Shown piece after piece: positions 25,579 through 38,974 of a stretch of 64,000 nucleotides of DNA; position 1 is the first letter of the stretch, and each line of letters starts with the position of its first letter. The translations under genes and the position numbers were made by a program. Source of the stretch: Bacillus shivajii. Its GTDB lineage: Bacteria > Bacillota > Bacilli > Bacillales > Salisediminibacteriaceae. A model generated the notes under the pieces. It worked only from the letters and a program-made list of their open reading frames with translations, searched no databases and had not been told where the DNA came from. Location: NCBI RefSeq assembly GCF_020519665.1, contig NZ_CP084703.1, positions 1,922,001-1,986,000 on the forward strand, given 5' to 3'.

Positions 25579-26018
25579 GAAAAGCCTCAGTTAAGATGCC
25601 AGCCCCAATTTGGGTGAAAGCGCAAATATGGCGGGCTTTTTTCATTTGTAAGGATAGCTATTCATTCACCCATAAACGGTCACTTGCCTTCAGAACGGTA
25701 AAAAAATGAACCGCGACTGACACCATTCGGGTTAAATGGAACATGGTATGACAAGATAGTGGATAAACGTAAATATGAGGTGTCCTTTAGCAATGACAAA
25801 ACATGAAATAATCGTCTTTTTAGAAGCCCAATGTATAAAAATTGGGCTGTATTTTTTTCGCCTAACTCGGGTTCTCGTTCACCTCTGAAAGATGAAATCA
25901 TCGAAAATTCACCAATTTCTAGGTAAACCCTTTACATTGAATAATTTTGAATAACGATTATCAAAATATATGGGAACGTTGTTTATGGTGTAGGTAGTAC
26001 GTAAAGGAGATTTGAAAA
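25579..26018 (+). other. Intergenic region with two terminators and a Fur-like box
   Basis: A hairpin at 25600-25640 (GCCAGCC/GGCGGGC, then T6) ends the CBO0543 transcript. A second, better one lies at 25825-25858 (AGCCCAAT/ATTGGGCT, then T7) although no gene precedes it; a short non-coding transcript from about 25650-25858 is possible. No protein-coding gene is supported. Confidence 0.6.
25948..25963 (+). promoter_or_regulatory. Candidate Fur box upstream of the MFS exporter
   Basis: TGAATAACGATTATCA resembles the Bacillus 7-1-7 Fur-family site TGATAATnATTATCA: the right half is perfect and the left half matches at four of seven positions. Confidence 0.5.
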
Positions 26019-27299
26019 GTGAAGAAGAAAATAGATCTCATCGCACTCGCATCAATACCATTGATCGTCACGTTAGGGAATGCAATGTTTATACCGGTAT
26101 TACCTACAATGGAAAGAGAACTTGATATTACACCATTTCAATCGAGCCTCATTATTACGGTGTATTCCGTTGTTGCTATTGTTCTTATCCCTTTTTCAGG
26201 ATATTTATCAGATAAATACGGACGTAAAAGAATAATCATTCCCAGTTTAATCTTAACGGCAATTGGCGGAGCAATTGCTGCGTTTGCAGCATGGCAACTA
26301 ACCAATCCTTATATCTATATTTTAATTGGCAGATTTATTCAAGGGATAGGTGCTTCAGGAGCATTTCCTGTTGTCATCCCAACCGTTGGTGATATGTTTG
26401 ATGACGAAAAAGAAGTAAGCAAAGGTTTAGGAATCATTGAAACATCTAATACATTGGGGAAAGTGCTAAGTCCTATTTTAGGATCCTTATTTGCGTTGAT
26501 TGTCTGGTTTTTTCCGTTTGTTGTCATTCCTGCAATTACGCTTATTTCCATTTTATTAGTTGGGTTTCTTGTAAAGCCTCCAAAAGAGCCAGAGGAGAAA
26601 AAACAATTTGGGCTGTTCTTTAAGAAATTAACCTATATTTTTAAAGTTAATGCCGGGTGGTTAGTTGGTGTTTTCCTCATCGGTTTTATTAGTATGTTTG
26701 TCCTGTTTGGGTTTCAATTTCATTTATCCAACCTTTTAGAAAATCAGTATCAAATTAATGGATTAAATAGAGGCCTCATATTAGCTGTGCCTCTTCTGTT
26801 TTTATGTACCGCCGCATTTTTCACTGGAAAGAAAATTGGTAGTAGTAAAACCTTAATGAAATGGCTAATTTTTGCAGGGTATATGTTCGTTTTTGGTTCA
26901 CTGGTCTTTATTCAACCTGAACAAAAATTATTCTTTATTTTAACGATGATGACAATCGCAAGTATTGGGATTGGGATGTCACTTCCTTGTTTAGATTCTT
27001 TAATTACTGCAGGTATTGAAAAGGAAGAAAGGGGAACGATTACTTCTGTTTATACAAGTATGAGATATATAGGAGTAGCAGCAGGCCCCCCACTTATTGC
27101 GCTAATGATGAAAAACATCCCAAACGTTATTTATATCGTATTAGCATGTTTAGGTGTCTTAGCAGCACTAGCTGCACTATTAATGATAAGACCGAATAAG
27201 AAAAAGAATAAGACGGCAGAAATCCATGGACTGGCCGAAAAACTAAACAACAAGAATGAAACAAGTAGCGTTTTTAAGGCGATAAAGGAAAAAAAATAA
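26019..27299 (+). CDS. MFS drug/siderophore exporter (YmfD-like)
   Basis: This is a 426-residue, 12-helix major facilitator. Motif A is GYLSDKYGRKR between helices 2 and 3, and motif C-like residues lie in IQGIGASGAFPVVIPTVGDM, which indicates a DHA1 drug:H+ antiporter. It resembles B. subtilis YmfD, reported as a bacillibactin exporter. The Fur-like box upstream supports iron control. The annotation as siderophore exporter remains an inference, since no siderophore genes are adjacent. AAAGGAGAT precedes the GTG start. Confidence 0.83.
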   Translation: MKKKIDLIALASIPLIVTLGNAMFIPVLPTMERELDITPFQSSLIITVYSVVAIVLIPFSGYLSDKYGRKRIIIPSLILTAIGGAIAAFAAWQLTNPYIYILIGRFIQGIGASGAFPVVIPTVGDMFDDEKEVSKGLGIIETSNTLGKVLSPILGSLFALIVWFFPFVVIPAITLISILLVGFLVKPPKEPEEKKQFGLFFKKLTYIFKVNAGWLVGVFLIGFISMFVLFGFQFHLSNLLENQYQINGLNRGLILAVPLLFLCTAAFFTGKKIGSSKTLMKWLIFAGYMFVFGSLVFIQPEQKLFFILTMMTIASIGIGMSLPCLDSLITAGIEKEERGTITSVYTSMRYIGVAAGPPLIALMMKNIPNVIYIVLACLGVLAALAALLMIRPNKKKNKTAEIHGLAEKLNNKNETSSVFKAIKEKK

Positions 27300-27314
27300 A
27301 AAAAGTACCTTTGA

Positions 27315-27372
27315 AGGGTGCCGGCCCCCAATGCGTTAAAACTTTAACTCACTGGGAGCAGGCACCTTTTTG
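27315..27372 (+). terminator. Repeat-derived terminator after the MFS gene
   Basis: GTGCCGGCCCCCAATGCG and ACTGGGAGCAGGCACC form the arms around GTTAAAACTTTAAC; CTTTTT follows. Same family as 24810. Confidence 0.75.
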
Positions 27373-27380
27373 AGAGCGAA

Positions 27381-27500
27381 TCACCGCACGTGATAACATT
27401 TCACCGCACGTAAGATCAATTCATCGCACTTGAGAAGGAATCATCGCACGCAAGACAGAAATATCGCACGTGAGATGGAATCAACACACACGAGAAGAAG
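27381..27500. repeat. Exact 20-bp tandem array with CACGTG core, six units
   Basis: Six 20-bp units follow TCAYCGCACGTGAGANNGAA, decaying toward the right. The last unit overlaps the start of an R1 element. Confidence 0.88.
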
Positions 27501-27524
27501 CACAAGAACCGCCCCGATGCTTCT
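27497..27524. repeat. R1 short interspersed repeat
   Basis: GAAGCACAAGAACCGCCCCG then ATGCTTCT, a slightly decayed copy fused to the 20-bp array. Confidence 0.75.
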
Positions 27525-27619
27525 CACTTGAAATCACTCACCCTAAGGAGCAAAATAAGATTATTACATATAAAGAAATCTGCTTACATGTTAGCTGAAG
27601 ATATGAAGGAGGATGCTTT

Positions 27620-28660
27620 TTGGAACTAGGGATTAGTACATTTGTTGAAGCAACACCAGATGCTCAAACTGGCGAGGTCATTAGTCACGCACAACGAATT
27701 CGCGAAGTTGTTGAGGAAATTAAACTGGCCGATCAAGTCGGATTAGATGTTTTTGGAGTAGGTGAGCACCATCGTGAAGATTTTGCCGCATCGTCTCCTG
27801 CAGTGATACTCGCTGCTGCCGCGTCACAGACAGAGCGAATTCGACTGACAAGTGCTGTAACAGTCCTTTCATCTGATGATCCGGTACGTGTTTTTCAAGA
27901 TTTCGCAACGGTTGATGGAATATCAAATGGACGAGCTGAAATCATGGCAGGACGCGGATCGTTTATCGAATCGTTTCCGCTGTTTGGGTATGATTTACAC
28001 GATTATGATGAGCTATTTAATGAAAAACTCGAGTTATTGTTGAAATTACGAGAAAACGAGATCGTATCCTGGAAAGGAAAGCATAGACCTGCTATTCAAC
28101 ATCGTGGTGTATACCCGCGTCCAGTACAAAATCCATTACCAGTTTGGATCGGCAGTGGCGGAAATCCAGAATCTGTTGTTCGTGCTGGACAACTCGGACT
28201 CCCACTTGTGTTAGCAATTATCGGTGGACGTCCAACACAGTTTGCCCCACTCGTTGAACTTTATAAAAAAGCAGCCGCTCAAGCTGGCCATGACCCTTTA
28301 AATTTACCTATTGCTTCGCATTCGCACGGTTTTATCGCAGAAAGTACAGAAAAGGCGGCGGACAAATTTTTCCCTTCTACACAACATGTTATGAATGTAA
28401 TTGGACGCGAGAGGGGCTGGAGCCATTACGACAGGTCAAGCTTTGACGCAGCAAGAAGTTTTGAAGGTGCGCTGTATGTCGGTGATCCAGATACAGTCGC
28501 TGAAAAAATAATTCATTTACGTAAAAACGTAGGTATCACACGGTTTATGTTGCACTGTCCACTAGGAACGATGCCACATGAAGATGTCATGCGCTCCATA
28601 GAATTATTAGGAACAGAAGTTGCCCCACGAGTTCGAGAGGAAATTTTAAAATGGGAGTAA
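27620..28660 (+). CDS. LLM-class flavin-dependent oxidoreductase
   Basis: This 346-residue luciferase-like TIM-barrel enzyme is a diverged paralogue of the protein at 22858. Landmarks are [62 protein letters not shown] and [26 protein letters not shown] precedes the TTG start at 27620. Substrate is unknown. It stands alone, followed by a hairpin at 28687-28722. Confidence 0.9.
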   Translation: MELGISTFVEATPDAQTGEVISHAQRIREVVEEIKLADQVGLDVFGVGEHHREDFAASSPAVILAAAASQTERIRLTSAVTVLSSDDPVRVFQDFATVDGISNGRAEIMAGRGSFIESFPLFGYDLHDYDELFNEKLELLLKLRENEIVSWKGKHRPAIQHRGVYPRPVQNPLPVWIGSGGNPESVVRAGQLGLPLVLAIIGGRPTQFAPLVELYKKAAAQAGHDPLNLPIASHSHGFIAESTEKAADKFFPSTQHVMNVIGRERGWSHYDRSSFDAARSFEGALYVGDPDTVAEKIIHLRKNVGITRFMLHCPLGTMPHEDVMRSIELLGTEVAPRVREEILKWE

Positions 28661-28686
28661 GGGCACTCATCTTAACGGTCATTTGA

Positions 28687-28722
28687 TAGCGTGAGTATAT
28701 TAAAGGCGGTTCTCACGCTCCT
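28687..28722 (+). terminator. Hairpin after the second LLM gene
   Basis: AGCGTGAG pairs with CTCACGCT across a 16-base loop; there is no clear T run, so termination is uncertain. Confidence 0.45.
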
Positions 28723-28762
28723 ATTACCTTCTAAACACATAATTTAGGCGGAGGGGATTGAC

Positions 28763-29416
28763 ATGTATAATGTTGAAACAAAAATTGTTAAAGGGTACAA
28801 AGAAATAGATGTTCCTTATACGTTATTGAGCAAGGGAGGGGGTTCTACCAAATTAGCAATTATTCTTCCAGGGGCAGGATATACGGCACAGGCACCTCTT
28901 CTTCATTACTCAACAGGAGTATTCGTAAATAAATCGTATGATGTTTTACAAGTTAATTATCAATACAATAGCAAAGTCTATGAAGACTATACTATCGAAG
29001 AAATAAGTCAGGCAATTAAATTAGATGTAAAAACTGTCATTGATGATGTTTTAATGAATAAATCATACGAGAATCTTATTCTAATTGGGAAATCACTCGG
29101 TACAATTGCAATGAGTTCTGAATTAAATAGAGAAAACTTAAAGGGCGCAAAAGCCATTTGGATGACTCCGTTAATTCAGAGAGAGGAAGTTTTACAGGCA
29201 ATCATAAATAGTAAAAATAAAGGATTATGTATTATTGGAAGTGAAGACCACTGTTACACAGAAGAACGATTCGCTAACGTCTTGGAAAACCGAAACATCA
29301 CCACAAAATTAATTCCAGGTGTTAATCATAGTTTAGAATATGATGAAAAAGCAGTGGAATCTATTGATGTGTTGAAAAGTGTGATAAATGATATCGATCA
29401 ATTCTCAAATGGTTAA
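28763..29416 (+). CDS. Alpha/beta hydrolase
   Basis: This 217-residue cytoplasmic hydrolase has the nucleophile elbow GKSLGT (Ser in LILIGKSLGTIAM), an oxyanion region LPGAGYTAQAPLLHY, an acid in SEDHCYTEERF and the catalytic His in PGVNHSLEYDE. Substrate is unknown. GGCGGAGGGGATTGAC precedes the ATG. Confidence 0.85.
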   Translation: MYNVETKIVKGYKEIDVPYTLLSKGGGSTKLAIILPGAGYTAQAPLLHYSTGVFVNKSYDVLQVNYQYNSKVYEDYTIEEISQAIKLDVKTVIDDVLMNKSYENLILIGKSLGTIAMSSELNRENLKGAKAIWMTPLIQREEVLQAIINSKNKGLCIIGSEDHCYTEERFANVLENRNITTKLIPGVNHSLEYDEKAVESIDVLKSVINDIDQFSNG

Positions 29417-29551
29417 AGCTTAAACATACTTACGCGTGCAATTAGTTTTTTTATGTTGTGTATGAAGGTCGTGTAAAGAGGTAAGTATATAATAGAAAGA
29501 ACACGAAATGAATATTATGTTTATTTAAATCTAATCCGATTTACTTCTTAA

Positions 29552-29602
29552 TCATAAAAAAAGTTTGTGACAGCTCCTTGCTGTTTTACTTTTTTTATGA
29601 TA
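29552..29602 (+). terminator. Terminator upstream of the rRNA promoters
   Basis: ATCATAAAAAAAGT and ACTTTTTTTATGAT form the arms of a long A/T-rich hairpin that insulates the hydrolase gene from the rRNA operon. Confidence 0.75.
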
Positions 29603-29643
29603 AATTCATATATCTGCGCGAAAACAAAGGAAAGAAACAAACG

Positions 29644-29672
29644 TTACGCAGAACTTTATAATGTGTTAAGAT
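29644..29672 (+). promoter_or_regulatory. rRNA promoter P1
   Basis: TTACGC, 17-bp spacer, TAAGAT. The first of three tandem promoters that share the -35 core TTRCGC and a GTCG start region. Confidence 0.75.
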
Positions 29673-29736
29673 GATATTTGTCGCTGAAACAATACCGTTT
29701 CACGATAGAACGACAGAATTTCTTTTGGGAAAACTG

Positions 29737-29765
29737 TTGCGCGGAATCAATAAACGTGTTAAGAT
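29737..29765 (+). promoter_or_regulatory. rRNA promoter P2
   Basis: TTGCGC, 17-bp spacer, TAAGAT. Confidence 0.8.
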
Positions 29766-29831
29766 AAATCTTGTCGTCAAAAAACACATAACTTGCCAAA
29801 AAACATCTTCTCTTCTTTTTAAAAAAAGGTG

Positions 29832-29860
29832 TTGCGCAGAATTTCGTGTTGTGGTACAAT
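29832..29860 (+). promoter_or_regulatory. rRNA promoter P3
   Basis: TTGCGC, 17-bp spacer, TACAAT. It is the promoter nearest 16S; a box A-like CCTTTGAAAACTAAAC follows. Confidence 0.82.
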
Positions 29861-30063
29861 AGATTTTGTCGCAGAAACGACGTATTGACCTTTGAAAACT
29901 AAACAAAAAGCCAAGCGAAACGGGATATGCAGTTTCAACTATATTTTTATAGACGAAACTATAAGTGCAACTAAGGCTTTCGCTATTTTGCGAAAAGCCA
30001 AGTTTACTTTAAAAATATCCCGTCAATGAAATTTTTTAATGATGTCAGAGACATCAAACTCAC

Positions 30064-31622
<1,559 letters not shown>

Positions 31623-32060
31623 AGGAGCTATTAGCTCATTACTTTATCGATCGTTTGCGCTTTTTGTTTAGTTTTGAGAGGTTTATTTTTTATCTCTCAA
31701 GACGTAAGGATTTTAACGAACTTCGGCTAAAGACATCACGTCCTGTGATAACGCCGAAGCTAGCACATCCTGTGCGTCGTTGTTCTTTGAAAACTAGATA
31801 ACAGATATAGACTGATTGATCTTCACCGGTTGTTTGAAACGAATTCAGTAATGGATTCGACAGAGTACAACCGAGTGTCTTAGAAGGTTAATATGACGCC
31901 ACAAGCTTTTGTAAAACTCGATTTGAAATTGAGTTTGCAAAGAGGGTCAAGTTATTCGAGGAAGCAAGGAATGGAGCGACTGAGCGTATGTTTAAAGGAT
32001 ACGTGACAGGAGCGACAGACGACGCTGACGAAGAAGAACGAAGGCCATCTGCAGCAAAGT
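31623..32060 (+). other. 16S-23S internal transcribed spacer without tRNA genes
   Basis: The 438-bp spacer contains a box A-type CGTTCTTTGAAAACTAGATA but no tRNA-Ile or tRNA-Ala. Those tRNAs are instead found after 5S. Confidence 0.85.
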
Positions 32061-34996
<2,936 letters not shown>

Positions 34997-35079
34997 AGTA
35001 TTACATTAACCTTCAGACCGAAGGTCATCAGTCAAATGTTATCTAGTTTTGAGAGTACAATACTTCTCAATTTCATAAG

Positions 35080-35195
<116 letters not shown>

Positions 35196-35204
35196 CTTTT
35201 TTGT

Positions 35205-35280
35205 GGGGCCTTAGCTCAGATGGGAGAGCGCCTGCTTTGCACGCAGGAGGTCAGCGGTTCGATCCCGCTAGGCTCCACCA
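35205..35280 (+). tRNA. tRNA-Ala (TGC)
   Basis: Complete cloverleaf with anticodon TGC and encoded CCA, starting nine bases after 5S. Confidence 0.97.
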
Positions 35281-35303
35281 TTATATTTTTAAGGACAAAT
35301 ATT

Positions 35304-35384
35304 GTAGCTATATAGTTCAGTTGACTATAGCGCATGTTTGATACGAATGAGGTCGTGGGCTGGATTGACACCGCCTAGGCCATA
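35304..35384 (+). pseudogene. Decayed tRNA-Ile-like sequence
   Basis: TAGTTCAGTTGACTATAGCG, then TGATACGAATGAGGTCG and CCTAGGCCA can be aligned with the intact tRNA-Ile at 36260, but the acceptor and T stems are broken. It sits where Bacillus operons often carry tRNA-Ile next to tRNA-Ala. Confidence 0.65.
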
Positions 35385-35391
35385 TGAATAC

Positions 35392-35484
35392 GGAGGAGTA
35401 CCCAAGTCCGGCTGAAGGGATCGGTCTTGAAAACCGACAGGGGCTTCATGGCCCGCGGGGGTTCGAATCCCTCCTCCTCCGCCA
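35392..35484 (+). tRNA. tRNA-Ser (TGA)
   Basis: 93-nt class II tRNA with long variable arm, anticodon TGA and CCA. Confidence 0.96.
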
Positions 35485-35493
35485 TATTAATCT

Positions 35494-35562
35494 GTTCCCG
35501 TGATATAGCGGTTAAAATCCTAGTCACGCAAGAGACCGCGCATTTTATTTCCATCAACGCCC
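35494..35562 (+). pseudogene. Decayed tRNA-Asp-like sequence
   Basis: GTTCCCGTGATATAGCGGTT then AGTCACGCAAGAGACCGCG follow the intact tRNA-Asp at 38193 (GGTCCCGTGGTGTAGCGGTT), but the T arm and acceptor are lost. Confidence 0.7.
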
Positions 35563-35578
35563 CTATATTTTAAATTAA

Positions 35579-35653
35579 AGGGCTATAGCCAAGCGGTAAG
35601 GCATCGGATTTTGATTCCGTGATTCGCAGGTTCGAATCCTGCTAGCCCTGCCA
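35579..35653 (+). tRNA. tRNA-Gln (TTG)
   Basis: Complete cloverleaf, anticodon TTG, encoded CCA. Confidence 0.95.
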
Positions 35654-35658
35654 TATAT

Positions 35659-35733
35659 GCGGGAGTAGTTCAGTGGTAGAACACCACCTTGCCAAGGTGG
35701 GGGTCGCGAGTTCGAATCTCGTCTTCCGCTCCA
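35659..35733 (+). tRNA. tRNA-Gly (GCC)
   Basis: Complete cloverleaf, anticodon GCC, encoded CCA. Confidence 0.96.
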
Positions 35734-35767
35734 TTATTTTTTAAATAAATAATGATTCACAAGTCCT

Positions 35768-35856
35768 GCCGGGGTGGTGGAATTGGCAGACACACAGGAC
35801 TTAAAATCCTGCGGTAGGTGACTACCGTGCCGGTTCAAGTCCGGCCCTCGGTACCA
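35768..35856 (+). tRNA. tRNA-Leu (TAA)
   Basis: Class II tRNA with anticodon TAA and CCA. The acceptor has a G1-T72 wobble where related genes have G-C. Confidence 0.95.
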
Positions 35857-35965
35857 GCAATTTGTTACGATACTACGTTGAAATACTTCATAGCGAAGTA
35901 AAATCAGCAGTTGTGGAAGTGCACCATATATATTTGTAAGTTATATTTTTCAATAAAAGTTATTT

Positions 35966-36042
35966 GCGCCCATAGCTCAATTGGATAGAGCGTTTGACTA
36001 CGGATCAAAAGGTTAGGGGTTCGACTCCTCTCGGGCGCGCCA
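35966..36042 (+). tRNA. tRNA-Arg (ACG)
   Basis: Complete cloverleaf, anticodon ACG (A34 to be edited to inosine), encoded CCA. Confidence 0.96.
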
Positions 36043-36047
36043 TAGAA

Positions 36048-36124
36048 CGGGAAGTAGCTCAGCTTGGCAGAGCACTTGGTTTGGGACCAAGGGGTCGCAG
36101 GTTCAAATCCTGTCTTCCCGACCA
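36048..36124 (+). tRNA. tRNA-Pro (TGG)
   Basis: Complete cloverleaf, anticodon TGG, encoded CCA. Confidence 0.96.
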
Positions 36125-36172
36125 TGCAAGATATGTACTAGGATAAAAGTATTCACCTTAATAAATTAATAT

Positions 36173-36246
36173 GCGGGTGTAGTTTAGTGGTAAAACCTCA
36201 GCCTTCCAAGCTGATGTCGTGAGTTCGATTCTCATCACCCGCTCCA
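36173..36246 (+). tRNA. tRNA-Gly (TCC)
   Basis: Complete cloverleaf, anticodon TCC, encoded CCA. Confidence 0.96.
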
Positions 36247-36259
36247 TTTTTAAAAAAAT

Positions 36260-36336
<77 letters not shown>

Positions 36337-36388
36337 TACTACAATAACTTTGTTGAAGGTTAAACTGATTCTTGTGGAATTATAGATA

Positions 36389-36463
36389 GGCCCATTGGTC
36401 AAGTGGTTAAGACACCGCCCTTTCACGGCGGTAACAGGGGTTCGAATCCCCTATGGGTCACCA
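36389..36463 (+). tRNA. tRNA-Glu (TTC)
   Basis: Complete cloverleaf, anticodon TTC, encoded CCA. Confidence 0.95.
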
Positions 36464-36466
36464 TCT

Positions 36467-36542
36467 GGAGGATTAGCTCAGTTGGGAGAGCACTTGCCTT
36501 ACAAGCAAGGGGTCGGTGGTTCGAGCCCGCCATCCTCCACCA
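36467..36542 (+). tRNA. tRNA-Val (TAC)
   Basis: Complete cloverleaf, anticodon TAC, encoded CCA. Confidence 0.96.
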
Positions 36543-36737
36543 TTTACAATTACACACGACTCATAATCGTGTTCATAAAAAAATTATTATTAACGCCGCG
36601 GGGTGGAGCAACGAGCGCGACATCGTCGAATGATCTACGAGTTGTCTCGACGCAAAAACTACAAAGCGTTGCTAGAAGAGGAAGAGACAGTCAAAAACGC
36701 TACGGAGCAAAACATCATCCGTAAGCATTCATAACGC

Positions 36738-36814
<77 letters not shown>

Positions 36815-36855
36815 ATATTATTATCAACCTAAATAAAGACTATGAAAAGATGATT

Positions 36856-36933
36856 TGATTTCGTTGTGTAGTATTTAACATCCATGCATATCATGCAGGA
36901 GATCGTGGATTCTAGTTTCCGGCAGGACCGCCA
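36856..36933 (+). pseudogene. Decayed tRNA-Asp in repeat unit 1
   Basis: CGTTGTGTAGTATTTAACAT, then ATCATGCAGGAGATCGTGG and GCAGGACCGCCA follow tRNA-Asp with broken anticodon and T stems. The same sequence recurs at 37349-37426 and 37842-37919. Confidence 0.85.
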
Positions 36934-37230
36934 TTTGGCTCGGTAGCTCAGTCGATGGAACAATGATCAATTATTTCGCTGTAATACAGCGAGTTGTCTC
37001 GACGCACAAACTACAAAGCGGTGCTAGAAGAGGAAGAGACAGTCTAATATGATACGGAGCAAAACATCATCCGTAAGCTTTCATAACGCCGCGGGGTGGA
37101 GCAACGAGCGCAACATCGTCGAATGATCTACGAGTTGTCTCGACGCATAAACTACAAAGCGGTGGTAGAAGAGGAAGAGACAGTCTAAAATGCTACGGAG
37201 CAAAACATCATCCGTAAGCTTTCATAACGC

Positions 37231-37307
<77 letters not shown>

Positions 37308-37348
37308 ATATTATTATCAACCTAAATAAAGACTATGAAAAGATGATT

Positions 37349-37426
37349 TGATTTCGTTGTGTAGTATTTAACATCCATGCATATCATGCAGGAGATCGTG
37401 GATTCTGGTTTCCGGCAGGACCGCCA
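37349..37426 (+). pseudogene. Decayed tRNA-Asp in repeat unit 2
   Basis: Copy of 36856-36933 at an offset of exactly 493 bp, with one difference (CTGGTT for CTAGTT). Confidence 0.85.
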
Positions 37427-37723
37427 TTTGGCTCGGTCGCTTAGTCGATGGAACAATGATCAATTATTTCGCTGTAATACAGCGAGTTGTCTCGACGCAC
37501 AAACTACAAAGCGGTGCTAGAAGAGGAAGAGACAGTCTAATATGATACGGAGCAAAACATCATCCGTAAGCTTTCATAACGCCGCGGGGTGGAGCAACGA
37601 GCGCAACATCGTCGAATGATCTACGAGTTGTCTCGACGCATAAACTACAAAGCGGTGGTAGAAGAGGAAGAGACAGTCTAAAATGCTACGGAGCAAAACA
37701 TCATCCGTAAGCTTTCATAACGC

Positions 37724-37800
<77 letters not shown>

Positions 37801-37841
37801 ATATTATTATCAACCTAAATAAAGACTATGAAAAGATGATT

Positions 37842-37919
37842 TGATTTCGTTGTGTAGTATTTAACATCCATGCATATCATGCAGGAGATCGTGGATTCTG
37901 GTTTCCGGCAGGACCGCCA
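37842..37919 (+). pseudogene. Decayed tRNA-Asp in repeat unit 3
   Basis: Copy of the unit 2 sequence at an offset of 493 bp. Confidence 0.85.
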
Positions 37920-38075
37920 TTTGGCTCGGTCGCTTAGTCGATGGAACAATGATCAATTATTTCGCTGTAATACAGCAAGTTGTCTCGACGCATAAACTAC
38001 AGAGTGGTGGTAGAAGAGGAAGAGACAGTCAAAAACGCTACGGAGCACAACATCATCCGTAAGTTTTCATAACGT

Positions 38076-38152
<77 letters not shown>

Positions 38153-38192
38153 ATATTATTATCAATCTAAATAAAGTATGAAAAGATGTAGT

Positions 38193-38268
38193 GGTCCCGT
38201 GGTGTAGCGGTTAACATGCCTGCCTGTCACGCAGGAGATCGCGGGTTCGATTCCCGTCGGGACCGCCA
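38193..38268 (+). tRNA. tRNA-Asp (GTC)
   Basis: Complete cloverleaf, anticodon GTC, encoded CCA; the intact parent type of the decayed copies. Confidence 0.97.
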
Positions 38269-38271
38269 TTT

Positions 38272-38347
<76 letters not shown>

Positions 38348-38354
38348 TTTTTTT

Positions 38355-38430
<76 letters not shown>

Positions 38431-38441
38431 TTTATTTTGAC

Positions 38442-38675
38442 ACGAAGCGTTACATCGTCCGTAAGCTTCATGAAACATCATCATCGCAAATACTGCGAGC
38501 CATTAGCTCAGTTACGAGCATTTTCATCACGAAACCGCTGCGAGTTGTTTCGACGCATTAGGCATCGAGGATAAGCTAGCAGAGGAAGAAACAGGTACGA
38601 AGACGAAGCGTTACATCGTCCGTAAGCTTCATGAGATATCATCATCGCAAATACTGCGAGCCATTAGCTCAGTTG
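38442..38675 (+). repeat. 161-bp tandem duplication containing a truncated tRNA-Lys 5' end
   Basis: ACGAAGCGTTACATCGTCCG begins at 38442 and again at 38603. Each copy runs into GAGCCATTAGCTCAGTT, the 5' part of tRNA-Lys. The first copy then switches to the spacer module (ACGAGC...GAGTTGTTTCGACGCA...), while the second continues as the intact tRNA-Lys. Confidence 0.85.
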
Positions 38676-38733
38676 GTAGAGCATCTGACTTTTAATCAGA
38701 GGGTCGAAGGTTCGAGTCCTTCATGGCTCACCA
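38658..38733 (+). tRNA. tRNA-Lys (TTT)
   Basis: Complete cloverleaf, anticodon TTT, encoded CCA. Confidence 0.97.
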
Positions 38734-38740
38734 TTTTTAT

Positions 38741-38825
38741 GCGGGTGTGGCGGAATTGGCAGACGCGCTAGACTTAGGATCTAGTGCCTTCGGGCGTGGG
38801 GGTTCGACTCCCTCCACCCGCACCA
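38741..38825 (+). tRNA. tRNA-Leu (TAG)
   Basis: Class II tRNA, anticodon TAG, encoded CCA; last gene of the cluster. Confidence 0.96.
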
Positions 38826-38844
38826 TTACATATTGATACCATCA

Positions 38845-38877
38845 AGTTTCTTGCAAATAGCAAGGAACTTTTTTTAT
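38845..38877 (+). terminator. Terminator of the rRNA-tRNA operon
   Basis: AGTTTCTTGC pairs with GCAAGGAACT and is followed by seven T residues. Confidence 0.9.
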
Positions 38878-38920
38878 TGTCTTTCGCACAGCTAAAAAGG
38901 GATTTATAATTAATAATGTT

Positions 38921-38952
38921 GGGCTCTATACTGAATGTTGTGGTCGCCCTTA
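38921..38952 (+). mobile_element. Solo left-end relic of the same IS type
   Basis: GGGCTCTATACTGAATGTTG then TGGTCGCCCTTAT is nearly identical to the left end of the intact element that starts at 38975. It is an isolated terminal inverted repeat. Confidence 0.75.
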
Positions 38953-38974
38953 TGATTAATGGACAACAATATTT

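Noticed and set aside
25680-25901. 73-codon minus-strand ORF
   Set aside because: No ribosome site; it runs through a good plus-strand terminator.
29656-29906. ORFs on both strands over the rRNA promoters
   Set aside because: The region is explained by three promoters; no ribosome sites are present.
35857-35965. Possible further tRNA remnant (GTGGAAGTGCACCA) between tRNA-Leu and tRNA-Arg
   Set aside because: The similarity is limited to a CCA-like end; too short to assign.
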